Shown here: one piece after another, positions 1 through 5,094 of the stretch
How the letters are laid out: every line of letters starts with the position of its first letter
Position numbering within the stretch: the stretch's first letter is position 1
Assembly (NCBI GenBank): GCA_900754605.1
Contig: CAAEDK010000297.1
Location: 1 to 5,366, forward strand
DNA: 5,366 nucleotides
Source of the DNA: an uncultured Oscillospiraceae bacterium
GTDB taxonomy: Bacteria; Bacillota_A; Clostridia; Oscillospirales; Oscillospiraceae
Reading direction: 5' to 3'
Made by a program: the position numbers and the translations under genes
Notes under the pieces: model-generated
What the model saw: the letters and a program-made list of their open reading frames with translations, nothing else
The model's database searches: none
Told to the model about the DNA's origin: nothing

Positions 1-320
1 CCCGGCCCGCTGATCACCAGCACAGCATAGTCCAGCACCTGCAAGGTGCGCTCGGCCTCGGCGGAAAAATCCACATGGCCGGGGGTGTCCAGCAGGGTGA
101 TATGGGTCTGCCCGGCGTCCAGCAAAGCCTGTTTTGAAAAAATGGTGATGCCTCGTGCCCGCTCCAAGGCGTCCGTATCCAAAAAAGCGTCCCGGTGGTC
201 CACCCGGCCCAGTTTGCGAATGACCCCCGCCCGGTACAGCATAGCTTCGGACAGGGTGGTCTTGCCGGAGTCCACATGGGCCAGCACCCCCAGTACGATG
301 GATCTTGTCTGTGCCTGCAT
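1..320 (-). CDS. Tet(M)/EF-G-like translational GTPase, N-terminal part (runs off the left edge)
   Basis: The first 106 codons are visible and the gene continues beyond base 1. The G-domain motifs are clear: G1 is AHVDSGKTT (residues 14-22), G2 is RGITI (56-60) and G3 is DTPGHVDF (78-85). The NKxD G4 motif would lie past the edge. This is the ribosome-binding translational GTPase superfamily (EF-G, LepA, Tet(M)-type ribosomal protection proteins), which acts on the ribosome in the cytosol. The segment between G1 and G2 (VDHRDAFLDTDALERARGITI) differs from what I recall of Tet(M)/Tet(W), where the equivalent is nearer GSVDKGTTRTD...LERQRGITI. It looks more like the chromosomal Tet(M)-like factors of Clostridia, so tetracycline resistance should not be assumed. 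The ATG at 320 follows a good AAGGAGG by 6 nt. The gene lies 14 nt downstream of the membrane-protein gene and probably shares its transcript. Confidence 0.9.
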   Translation of the reverse strand, partial: MQAQTRSIVLGVLAHVDSGKTTLSEAMLYRAGVIRKLGRVDHRDAFLDTDALERARGITIFSKQALLDAGQTHITLLDTPGHVDFSAEAERTLQVLDYAVLVISGP

Positions 321-326
321 CCTGCC

Positions 327-333
327 CCTCCTT
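327..333 (-). promoter_or_regulatory. Ribosome binding site of the GTPase gene
   Basis: On the minus strand this reads AAGGAGG, a full match to the anti-Shine-Dalgarno sequence, 6 nt before the ATG at 320. It fixes the start codon. It sits in the 14-nt gap after the upstream gene's stop codon (335-337), which supports an operon. Confidence 0.85.
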
Positions 334-334
334 A

Positions 335-757
335 TTAAAGAGCGCCGGCCGCCAGGCCGATCAAGGTCATAGCGCTGCCCAGCACCAGATTGGTCGCCAG
401 GCTGCAAAAGGTGCGCTCCTCCGGCTCCAGCTCGTCAAAGGAGACGATATGCTCGTCTGCATAGTCCACCATAGAGGAGGTGGCATGGCGGCGCTTTTTG
501 CTTTTTTCCGGTGCGCGTCCCGCGGTGAACAGCCGCCGGGGGCTTAACCCGTCCAGGCTGAGGTAGCTCATCCAGGCCCAGGCAAGGAATGTGATGCCGC
601 ACACCAGTACCGGCCCTTCCCATAAGGTAAAGATCCCATCGCTGACAAAGTTTTCCCACACAAGGCAGGCTGCGGCGGCAACGGACAGCCGGGTGACCCC
701 CTTGTAGAAGATGGCGTGGAGCATATAAGGCTTATAAATGGAAAAAATTCTCTTCAT
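335..757 (-). CDS. Small membrane protein of unknown function (140 aa)
   Basis: I do not recognise the family. The protein has hydrophobic stretches at about residues 21-38, 48-68 and 117-140, so two or three membrane segments are likely. Between the second and third is a basic patch (KSKKRR, 85-90) followed by an acidic stretch rich in D and E (about 98-114). An in-frame ATG at 796 would add 13 residues. I prefer 757 because the extended -10 at 803-811 would start the mRNA at about 796, and because AAGGAG directly abuts the 796 ATG with no spacer. The 757 start has AGGAG about 13 nt upstream, which is long but usable. The gene ends 14 nt before the Tet(M)-like GTPase and is probably co-transcribed with it. 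The reading frame is believable because of its promoter, its position and its coherent membrane-protein composition. Confidence 0.75.
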   Translation of the reverse strand: MKRIFSIYKPYMLHAIFYKGVTRLSVAAAACLVWENFVSDGIFTLWEGPVLVCGITFLAWAWMSYLSLDGLSPRRLFTAGRAPEKSKKRRHATSSMVDYADEHIVSFDELEPEERTFCSLATNLVLGSAMTLIGLAAGAL

Positions 758-770
758 ATTTCGTGGTGCT

Positions 771-775
771 CTCCT
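771..775 (-). promoter_or_regulatory. Probable ribosome binding site of the membrane-protein gene
   Basis: The minus strand reads AGGAG, 13 nt before the ATG at 757. The spacing is longer than ideal. It is preferred over the AAGGAG at 797-802 because that motif touches the 796 ATG and lies at or before the predicted transcription start. Confidence 0.45.
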
Positions 776-802
776 ATAATGTGCGCAAAGATTCATCTCC
801 TT

Positions 803-811
803 ATTATAGCA
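803..811 (-). promoter_or_regulatory. Extended -10 promoter of the leftward operon
   Basis: On the minus strand 811 to 803 reads TGCTATAAT, a perfect TGn extension plus a consensus -10. At 17-bp spacing the -35 position (831-826) reads TATCTT, which is poor, but extended -10 promoters tolerate this. The predicted transcription start is about 795-797, giving a leader of roughly 40 nt to the ATG at 757. Confidence 0.55.
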
Positions 812-886
812 TGAGCGTGAAAAAAAAGATAGATTGTCCTCCGTATAGAGGAAATCTTTTCATCTTTGTACGCCTACAGAATACAA

Positions 887-899
887 ATGGCTATGCCAT
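887..899. repeat. Inverted repeat ATGGC-TAT-GCCAT
   Basis: Perfect 5-bp arms flank a 3-bp centre. The element sits inside the wider inverted pair TACGCC (869-874) and GGCGTA (903-908). It could be an operator or chance; nothing links it to a known regulator. Confidence 0.35.
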
Positions 900-908
900 A
901 ACGGCGTA

Positions 909-941
909 TTTTGCTCAAAATGGTACACTTTTTGCGCAAAA
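909..941. promoter_or_regulatory. Candidate tandem operator: two TTTTGCKCAAAA palindromes 21 bp apart
   Basis: Copy 1 (909-920) is TTTTGCTCAAAA and copy 2 (930-941) is TTTTGCGCAAAA. They match at 11 of 12 positions. Copy 2 is a perfect palindrome and copy 1 is perfect except at its centre. Their starts are exactly 21 bp apart, about two helical turns, so bound dimers would lie on the same face of the DNA. The centres fall at about -77 and -56 relative to the predicted importer transcription start (about 991), a usual place for an activator or a cooperative regulator. A weaker 9-of-12 match occurs at 779-790, just inside the leftward transcript. The regulator is unknown. The CodY box was considered but the centre does not fit. 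Confidence 0.5.
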
Positions 942-955
942 CAGGTCCCATTCCA

Positions 956-984
956 TTGACATCTCCCTAGGGGGATGGTAGAAT
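956..984 (+). promoter_or_regulatory. Strong sigma-A-type promoter of the ABC importer operon
   Basis: The -35 is TTGACA (956-961), a perfect match. The spacer is 17 bp. The -10 is TAGAAT (979-984), 5 of 6 matches, preceded by TGG (976-978), which also gives the extended TGn element. The predicted transcription start is about 991-992, leaving a leader of about 180 nt before the ATG at 1170. Confidence 0.8.
960..977. promoter_or_regulatory. Candidate operator palindrome within the promoter spacer
   Basis: The sequence CATCTCCCTAGGGGGATG is an 18-bp dyad with 8 of 9 complementary pairs (964/973 is T/G), centred on CTAG. It covers the end of the -35 and nearly all of the spacer, so a bound protein would contact or block RNA polymerase. 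MerR-family regulators bind spacer dyads, but their promoters normally have 19-20 bp spacers and this one has 17. A conventional repressor is equally possible. Confidence 0.5.
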
Positions 985-1027
985 ATGAAGCGTGTTCATA
1001 GTTCTGCAAGGGGGCGTAAACACAGAC

Positions 1028-1055
1028 AGAGGAGTCTGTTTCGGCCTCTATTTTT
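1028..1055 (+). terminator. Weak terminator-like hairpin followed by a U-rich run in the leader
   Basis: AGAGG (1028-1032) can pair with CCTCT (1045-1049) around a 12-nt loop, followed by ATTTTT (1050-1055). The stem is short and the loop long, so it would be a weak terminator. Its 5' arm is the loop of the upstream ACAGAC/GTCTGT hairpin (1022-1039), so the two folds compete, as in an attenuator. Confidence 0.25.
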
Positions 1056-1154
1056 GTACTCGCGGGTGGGAATGTCCGCGCGTCCCTTTGCCGAAAAAGG
1101 GGAGAACGAGGCGACTTGTGCGCCTTATATGCCATGACACAACGCAAAAAATAC

Positions 1155-1161
1155 AGGGAGG
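1155..1161 (+). promoter_or_regulatory. Ribosome binding site of the solute-binding protein gene
   Basis: AGGGAGG lies 8 nt before the ATG at 1170, a strong and well-spaced site. It selects 1170 over the upstream in-frame ATG at 1134. The resulting N-terminus is a proper lipoprotein signal peptide. Confidence 0.85.
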
Positions 1162-1169
1162 ACAACACA

Positions 1170-3182
1170 ATGAACAACAACTTCGAGTCTCATAAGTTCG
1201 ACCGCCGCAGCTTCCTCAAGGCCAGCGGCATTGTTGGCGCAGCCGGCCTGCTGGCAGCCTGTGGCGGCAAGGATGACTCCGGCGCCCCCGCCGCTTCCGG
1301 TTCCGGCGCTGCTCCTGCTGCACCTGGCAACGGCGGCGAGCCCATCACCGACCTGGTCACCTGGGAAGTCGTCCTGCGTGAGCTGGAGACCTGGAACGTC
1401 CAGAAGAGCCAGAACGCAGCCGACCTGAACGTGCTGTGCAACTGCGTCAGCGGTCTGGTCACCAACAACATCTACGGCCAGTTCGTGCCCGATGTGGCTA
1501 CCGAGTGGAGCTACAATGCCGACGCCACCGAGTGCACCTTCAAGCTGCGCAACGACGTGAAGTGGAGCGACATGAACGGCAACGTCAAGGGCGACATGAA
1601 GGCTGAGGACTACCTGATCGGTCTGGAGTGGGTGCTGAACTCTGCCAAGAACGAGAACCTGAACACCTCCATGCCCAATAACTATATCGTCAAGGCTGCT
1701 GAGTACAACCAATACACCATGGAGATGGACCCTGAGGAAGCTAAGAAGCTGACCTACAAGGACATGCTGGACTACGGTGTCGGCATCGCTGCTCCGGACG
1801 ACTACACCGTCGTGTACACCTGCAAGGTGCCTTGCCCCTTCTTCCACACCATCGCTTCCGGCTCTTGCCTGTTCCCCCTGGCACAGGGCCAGCTGGACGA
1901 GGTTGGTGGTGTTGAGGGCTACCAGGGTGTCACCAACGAGACTCTGTGGTACAACGGCGCTTACCTGTGCACCGAGTACATCCAGAACAACTCCAAGGTC
2001 CTGGTGCAGAACCCCAACTACTACAACGCTGATAAGGAATCTCGCTTCCACTCTGTCACCGTTCGTATGATCGATGACGTGCTGGTGGGCTATCAGCTGT
2101 ACGATACTGGTGAGATCGATGAGATCGATCTGGCTGAGGCTCCGGCTTCCACCATCCTGAGCGATCCCAACAACCAGTACTACAACCAGGTGGTTGAGGC
2201 TACCCCCAAGAAGTTCAGCTACCAGTGCCACTTCAACTGGAACCGTAAGAACCCGGACGGCACCCCCGACGACAACTGGAACAAGGCTATCGCCAACCAC
2301 AAGTTCCGTGAGTGCCTGCTGTACGGCCTGAACCTGCGCACCACGTGGGAGCGTGTCAACCAGCTGGAGCCCCTGAAGTGTGAGAACAACTGCTTCACCA
2401 TGAAGGGCCTGTGTGTGTTCAGCGATGGCCGTGATTACACCGACCGCGTGGAAGAGCTGCTGAACTACCCCGCATCCAACGGCAAGGATCCCCGCCGTCT
2501 GAAGGACATCACCCAGCTGAAGAAAGAGGCTATGGAGGAGCTGAGCGCTATCGGCGTCACCTTCCCCGTTACCCTGTACGATTACGTCAAGGCTGGCGCC
2601 AGCACCGCTGGTATGCTGGTGATGCAGCAGATGTTCAAGGATTGCCTGGGCGATGACTTTGTCAAGTATGACTGGGTCGAGTTCGTTTCCTCCATGAAGC
2701 AGGAGATCGTGGACGCTCACACCGCTTGCTGGTACCGCAACGGCTGGGGCGCTGACTACGCTGATATCTCCAACTTCCTGGGCCAGGAGATCCTGGGCGA
2801 TGAGAACGCCTACTACAACTACAACTACAACTTCCTGTGCGACTTTATGGATGCTCCTGAGGATTACCGCAAGGATCTGGTGGCTTGCTACCAGGAGTTC
2901 ACCGACCTGTACAACATCGCCAATGCCATCAATGATGACACCGACGCTCGTTATGAGGCATTTGCACAGGCTGAGGCTTGCTTCATCAACCACGTCATCA
3001 CCCTTCCGTATCAGTACGAGGTTGGCCTGCAGCTGACGCACGTCAACCTGTACTCCAAGATCAACACCCTGTGCGGCATTGCTGCATACAAGTACGTTAA
3101 CTGGGAGACCTCCACGGAAGCCTATACCGCTGAGGACTTCGCAGCCTTCGCCGAGGCTTATAACGCGGCTAAGGGTGCCTGA
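1170..3182 (+). CDS. Peptide-type ABC transporter solute-binding lipoprotein (SBP_bac_5/OppA-DppA family)
   Basis: This 670-residue protein is the extracytoplasmic receptor of the importer. The N-terminus has a twin-arginine motif (DRRSFLK, residues 11-17), a short hydrophobic stretch and a lipobox LLAAC whose Cys31 would be lipidated. Residues 32-57 form a Gly/Ala/Pro/Ser linker tethering the domain to the membrane. Family features follow in order: the GLVTNNIYGQFVPDVATEW segment, FKLRNDVKWSD, an AEDY segment, YNGAYLCTEY (matching the family NGPY-like region), VQNPNYYN and, near the C-terminus, GWGADYADISNFL. Many family members have about 500-560 residues, so this one is long. Ligand specificity cannot be read from the sequence; peptide is the default for the family. 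It has 18 cysteines besides the lipid-anchor one, unusual for an exported protein. Codon use is strongly biased (AAC, AAG, CTG, GGC, TAC), consistent with high expression. The stop overlaps the next ATG by 1 nt. Confidence 0.95.
   Translation: MNNNFESHKFDRRSFLKASGIVGAAGLLAACGGKDDSGAPAASGSGAAPAAPGNGGEPITDLVTWEVVLRELETWNVQKSQNAADLNVLCNCVSGLVTNNIYGQFVPDVATEWSYNADATECTFKLRNDVKWSDMNGNVKGDMKAEDYLIGLEWVLNSAKNENLNTSMPNNYIVKAAEYNQYTMEMDPEEAKKLTYKDMLDYGVGIAAPDDYTVVYTCKVPCPFFHTIASGSCLFPLAQGQLDEVGGVEGYQGVTNETLWYNGAYLCTEYIQNNSKVLVQNPNYYNADKESRFHSVTVRMIDDVLVGYQLYDTGEIDEIDLAEAPASTILSDPNNQYYNQVVEATPKKFSYQCHFNWNRKNPDGTPDDNWNKAIANHKFRECLLYGLNLRTTWERVNQLEPLKCENNCFTMKGLCVFSDGRDYTDRVEELLNYPASNGKDPRRLKDITQLKKEAMEELSAIGVTFPVTLYDYVKAGASTAGMLVMQQMFKDCLGDDFVKYDWVEFVSSMKQEIVDAHTACWYRNGWGADYADISNFLGQEILGDENAYYNYNYNFLCDFMDAPEDYRKDLVACYQEFTDLYNIANAINDDTDARYEAFAQAEACFINHVITLPYQYEVGLQLTHVNLYSKINTLCGIAAYKYVNWETSTEAYTAEDFAAFAEAYNAAKGA
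2814..2831 (+). repeat. TACAAC x3 microrepeat within the solute-binding protein gene
   Basis: Three perfect TACAAC units encode YNYNYN (residues 549-554), preceded by another TAC (2811-2813). It is in frame, so slippage by whole units would add or remove Tyr-Asn pairs without breaking the gene. Confidence 0.6.
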
Positions 3183-4132
3183 TGCTGAAATATACCCTGA
3201 AGCGGCTGGCTCAGTCGCTTGTTACGATTTTCCTTGCTGTTACGCTCGTATTCCTGCTGCTGCGCCTTCTGCCTACGGATTACTTCTTCACTGAGGATCA
3301 GCTCATGAAGCTTACCGAAGAGCAGAAGGACGCGCAGCTGCAGGCTGCGGGCCTGTTGGACCCCCCTGGTACACAGCTTATTCGCTATTATGGGCAGCTC
3401 CTCCATCTGGACTTTGGTGTCTCGCGGAGAATTCAGAGCGGCGTTCCTGTGACCAAGGTGATCGGCAGCAAATTCAAGATCTCTATGAGATTGGGATTGA
3501 TCTCTCTGGTCATCGCACTGACCCTGGGTGTCACCCTGGGTGTTTTGCAGACTGTCCGGAAAGAGAAGCTGTTGGACCATGTAGGCACAACATATACCGT
3601 ATTCGTCAACGCAGTGCCGCCCTTGGTGTCCTACTCACTGGTGCTGGTGTTCGGTGCAAAGGTACTGGGCTTACCGCCTTTGTACTCCAACCGAAACCCA
3701 GGTCCGTCCAGTATTCTCCCCATCGTCTGCTTGTCCATGGCGTCCATTGCGGGCTATGCCCTGTGGACCCGCCGCTATATGGTGGATGAGCTGACCCGTG
3801 ATTACATCAAACTTGCTAAGATCAAGGGCCTGAACACCCGGGAGATCATGGTGGGTCATGTGATGCGCAACGCTATGGTGCCCATGGTGCAGTACATTCC
3901 GGCTGCACTGCTGGAGACCATTGGCGGCTCGCTGCTGGTGGAGCGCTTCTTCTCGGTGCCGGGCATGGGCCCGCTGCTGACGGACGCAATCAACCGTTAT
4001 GATACCAACGTGGTCCAGACTCTGGTCATCCTCTATGCGACCATTGGCATCCTGGGCGTGTTCCTGGGTGACCTGGCCATGATGATGGTTGACCCGCGTA
4101 TTACTCTGGTAGGGAAGGAGGAGGCCCGCTGA
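3182..4132 (+). CDS. ABC transporter permease, OppB/DppB-like
   Basis: This 316-residue inner-membrane protein is one of the two channel subunits. Hydrophobic segments lie near residues 8-30, 102-122, 138-160, 177-197, 236-256 and 279-303, the six-helix pattern of OppB/DppB proteins. LDFGVS (76-81) matches a family signature in the large loop after helix 1. The cytoplasmic EAA-type loop that contacts the ATPase is at about 207-235 (DYIKLAKIKGLNTREI onward, with the conserved glycine at 216). The C-terminus ends with DPRITLV. The length is normal for the family. The start ATG overlaps the previous TGA (TGATG, 3180-3184). Its Shine-Dalgarno is weak (AAGGG, 3171-3175), so translation probably depends on coupling to the upstream gene, which would keep it less abundant than the binding protein. 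Confidence 0.95.
   Translation: MLKYTLKRLAQSLVTIFLAVTLVFLLLRLLPTDYFFTEDQLMKLTEEQKDAQLQAAGLLDPPGTQLIRYYGQLLHLDFGVSRRIQSGVPVTKVIGSKFKISMRLGLISLVIALTLGVTLGVLQTVRKEKLLDHVGTTYTVFVNAVPPLVSYSLVLVFGAKVLGLPPLYSNRNPGPSSILPIVCLSMASIAGYALWTRRYMVDELTRDYIKLAKIKGLNTREIMVGHVMRNAMVPMVQYIPAALLETIGGSLLVERFFSVPGMGPLLTDAINRYDTNVVQTLVILYATIGILGVFLGDLAMMMVDPRITLVGKEEAR
4115..4121 (+). promoter_or_regulatory. Ribosome binding site of the second permease gene
   Basis: AAGGAGG lies inside the last codons of the first permease gene, 10 nt before the ATG at 4132. It gives the second permease its own strong initiation signal in addition to the TGATG stop/start overlap. Confidence 0.75.
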
Positions 4133-5073
4133 TGGCGAAAGCATCTGATTTTGAGGGGAAGAACCCCGACGAGCTGTTTTACTTTGTAGACTACTCGCCT
4201 GAGGAAGCTGAGCGCATCGGCTACTCCAACTATTCGTACTGGGGATCTGTGCTCCAGAACTTTTTGAAGCGGAAGATGGCTGTGTTCTGCGCCATCCTGT
4301 TTGTTGGCCTGGTGACGTTCTCCTTTGTGGCACTGTCGATCGCTAAATACGACTATGCCACCCTGGAGGTGAACAACGCCCTCAAGTTTACAAAGCCCAA
4401 TGCAGAGTACTGGTTTGGTACCGATAACATTGGCCGCGACTACTGGTGCCAGGTATGGTTTGCCGCCCAGACTTCGATCCGCATGGCGCTGATCGTGGCT
4501 GTGGGCGAAAGCGTCTTGGGCATCGTGATCGGCCTGGTGTGGGGCTATGTCCGCAAGCTGGACCGCTTCTTCACCGAGCTGTACAACCTGATCTACAACA
4601 TCCCGATCATTATCTATATGACTCTGATCGCGCTGTTGGTCGGCCGCAGCTTCTGGATCATGGTGGTCTCTCTGGTGGCTACCCACTGGCTGAACATGGC
4701 CCGCCGTGTCCGCAACATGGTGTTTATGTACCGTGACCGGGAGTACAACCTGGCATCCCGGTGCCTGGGCACCCCGCTGTGGCGCGTGCTGACCAAAAAC
4801 ATCCTGCCCTATCTGGTGTCGGTCATCATTCTGGGCATGGCGCTGTCCATCCCGGCCACCATCTCCCTGGAGAGCACCCTCTCCTACCTGGGCATCGGTC
4901 TGGACAGCCGCACCCCCTCTCTGGGCGTGCTGCTGCGTGACGCACGGCTGTTCTTCCTGGACTACCCCTATCTGCTGATCTTCCCGGCAGTGATCGTGTC
5001 CATCATCTCGATTTCGTTCTATATCATGGGCAACGCGTTCTCGGATGCGGCTGACCCGCGCAATCACGTTTAA
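4132..5073 (+). CDS. ABC transporter permease, OppC/DppC-like
   Basis: This 313-residue inner-membrane protein is the partner channel subunit of the OppB-like permease. The N-terminal cytoplasmic part (1-48) leads into a first membrane helix at about 50-71, as in the OppC N-terminal domain. YWFGTDNIGRD (93-103) is the well-known OppC/DppC signature (FGTDxxGRD). Further hydrophobic segments lie near 116-139, 152-170, 174-188, 226-245 and 279-300. The EAA-type loop is at about 204-232 (EYNLASRCLGTPLWRVL and following), with the LSYLGIGL family motif at 250-257. The protein ends soon after the ADPRNHV segment. Length and motif order are normal. The start overlaps the stop of the first permease by 1 nt, and 21 nt separate its stop from the ATPase gene. 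Confidence 0.95.
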   Translation: MAKASDFEGKNPDELFYFVDYSPEEAERIGYSNYSYWGSVLQNFLKRKMAVFCAILFVGLVTFSFVALSIAKYDYATLEVNNALKFTKPNAEYWFGTDNIGRDYWCQVWFAAQTSIRMALIVAVGESVLGIVIGLVWGYVRKLDRFFTELYNLIYNIPIIIYMTLIALLVGRSFWIMVVSLVATHWLNMARRVRNMVFMYRDREYNLASRCLGTPLWRVLTKNILPYLVSVIILGMALSIPATISLESTLSYLGIGLDSRTPSLGVLLRDARLFFLDYPYLLIFPAVIVSIISISFYIMGNAFSDAADPRNHV

Positions 5074-5094
5074 GATGGGAGAGAAGACCACCAA

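Larger units (their letters stand above)
812..955. promoter_or_regulatory. Divergent intergenic region, upstream part
   Basis: No credible gene lies here. The short open frames that cross it have no ribosome binding site and run through the promoters. It is locally AT-richer than its flanks and dense in dyads: TTTGTA/TACAAA (865-870 with 882-887), TACGCC/GGCGTA (869-874 with 903-908), ATGGC-TAT-GCCAT (887-899) and the paired 12-mers at 909-941. It most likely holds regulator binding sites for one or both divergent operons. Confidence 0.6.
991..1169 (+). other. Long structured 5' leader of the importer mRNA
   Basis: About 180 nt separate the predicted transcription start from the first gene. 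Hairpin arms visible by eye are ACAGAC/GTCTGT (1022-1027 with 1034-1039), AGAGG/CCTCT (1028-1032 with 1045-1049), CGCGG/CCGCG (1061-1065 with 1076-1080), CCCTTT/AAAGGG (1084-1089 with 1096-1101) and AGGCG/CGCCT (1109-1113 with 1121-1125). The first two use overlapping sequence and exclude each other unless they form a pseudoknot. I do not recognise a known riboswitch class. The length and hairpin density suggest control of transcription or mRNA stability. Confidence 0.5.

Noticed and set aside
46..547. Plus-strand open frames of 108 and 80 codons opposite the GTPase and membrane-protein genes
   Set aside because: The minus-strand GTPase motifs are unambiguous, and these frames have no ribosome binding site or recognisable product.
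908..921. ATTTTGCTCAAAAT as a CodY box
   Set aside because: CodY controls many peptide importers, but its consensus AATTTTCWGAAAATT has a 3-base CWG centre. Here the centre is the 4-base GCTC, and the second copy (GCGC) fits no better.
1072..1137. A 21-codon open frame in the leader (begins MSARPFAEK) that could be a regulatory leader peptide
   Set aside because: The only purine-rich sequence upstream, GGGTGGG, ends one base before the ATG and is a poor Shine-Dalgarno. The peptide has no run of a single amino acid that would suggest attenuation.
860..1180. A 106-codon minus-strand frame across the regulatory region
   Set aside because: It spans the importer promoter, the palindromes and the leader, and starts opposite the importer ribosome binding site. 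Nothing supports translation.
1125..3041. A 638-codon open frame antisense to the solute-binding protein gene
   Set aside because: It mirrors the strong codon bias of the real gene, which rarely yields stop codons in this antisense frame. The product is abnormally rich in V, L, Q and H, has no domain signature, and has no ribosome binding site or promoter that I could find.
4033..5094. A 353-codon open frame antisense to the second permease gene
   Set aside because: The composition is dominated by H, Q, D and R with no hydrophobic or domain pattern, and it lies opposite a clear OppC-like gene.
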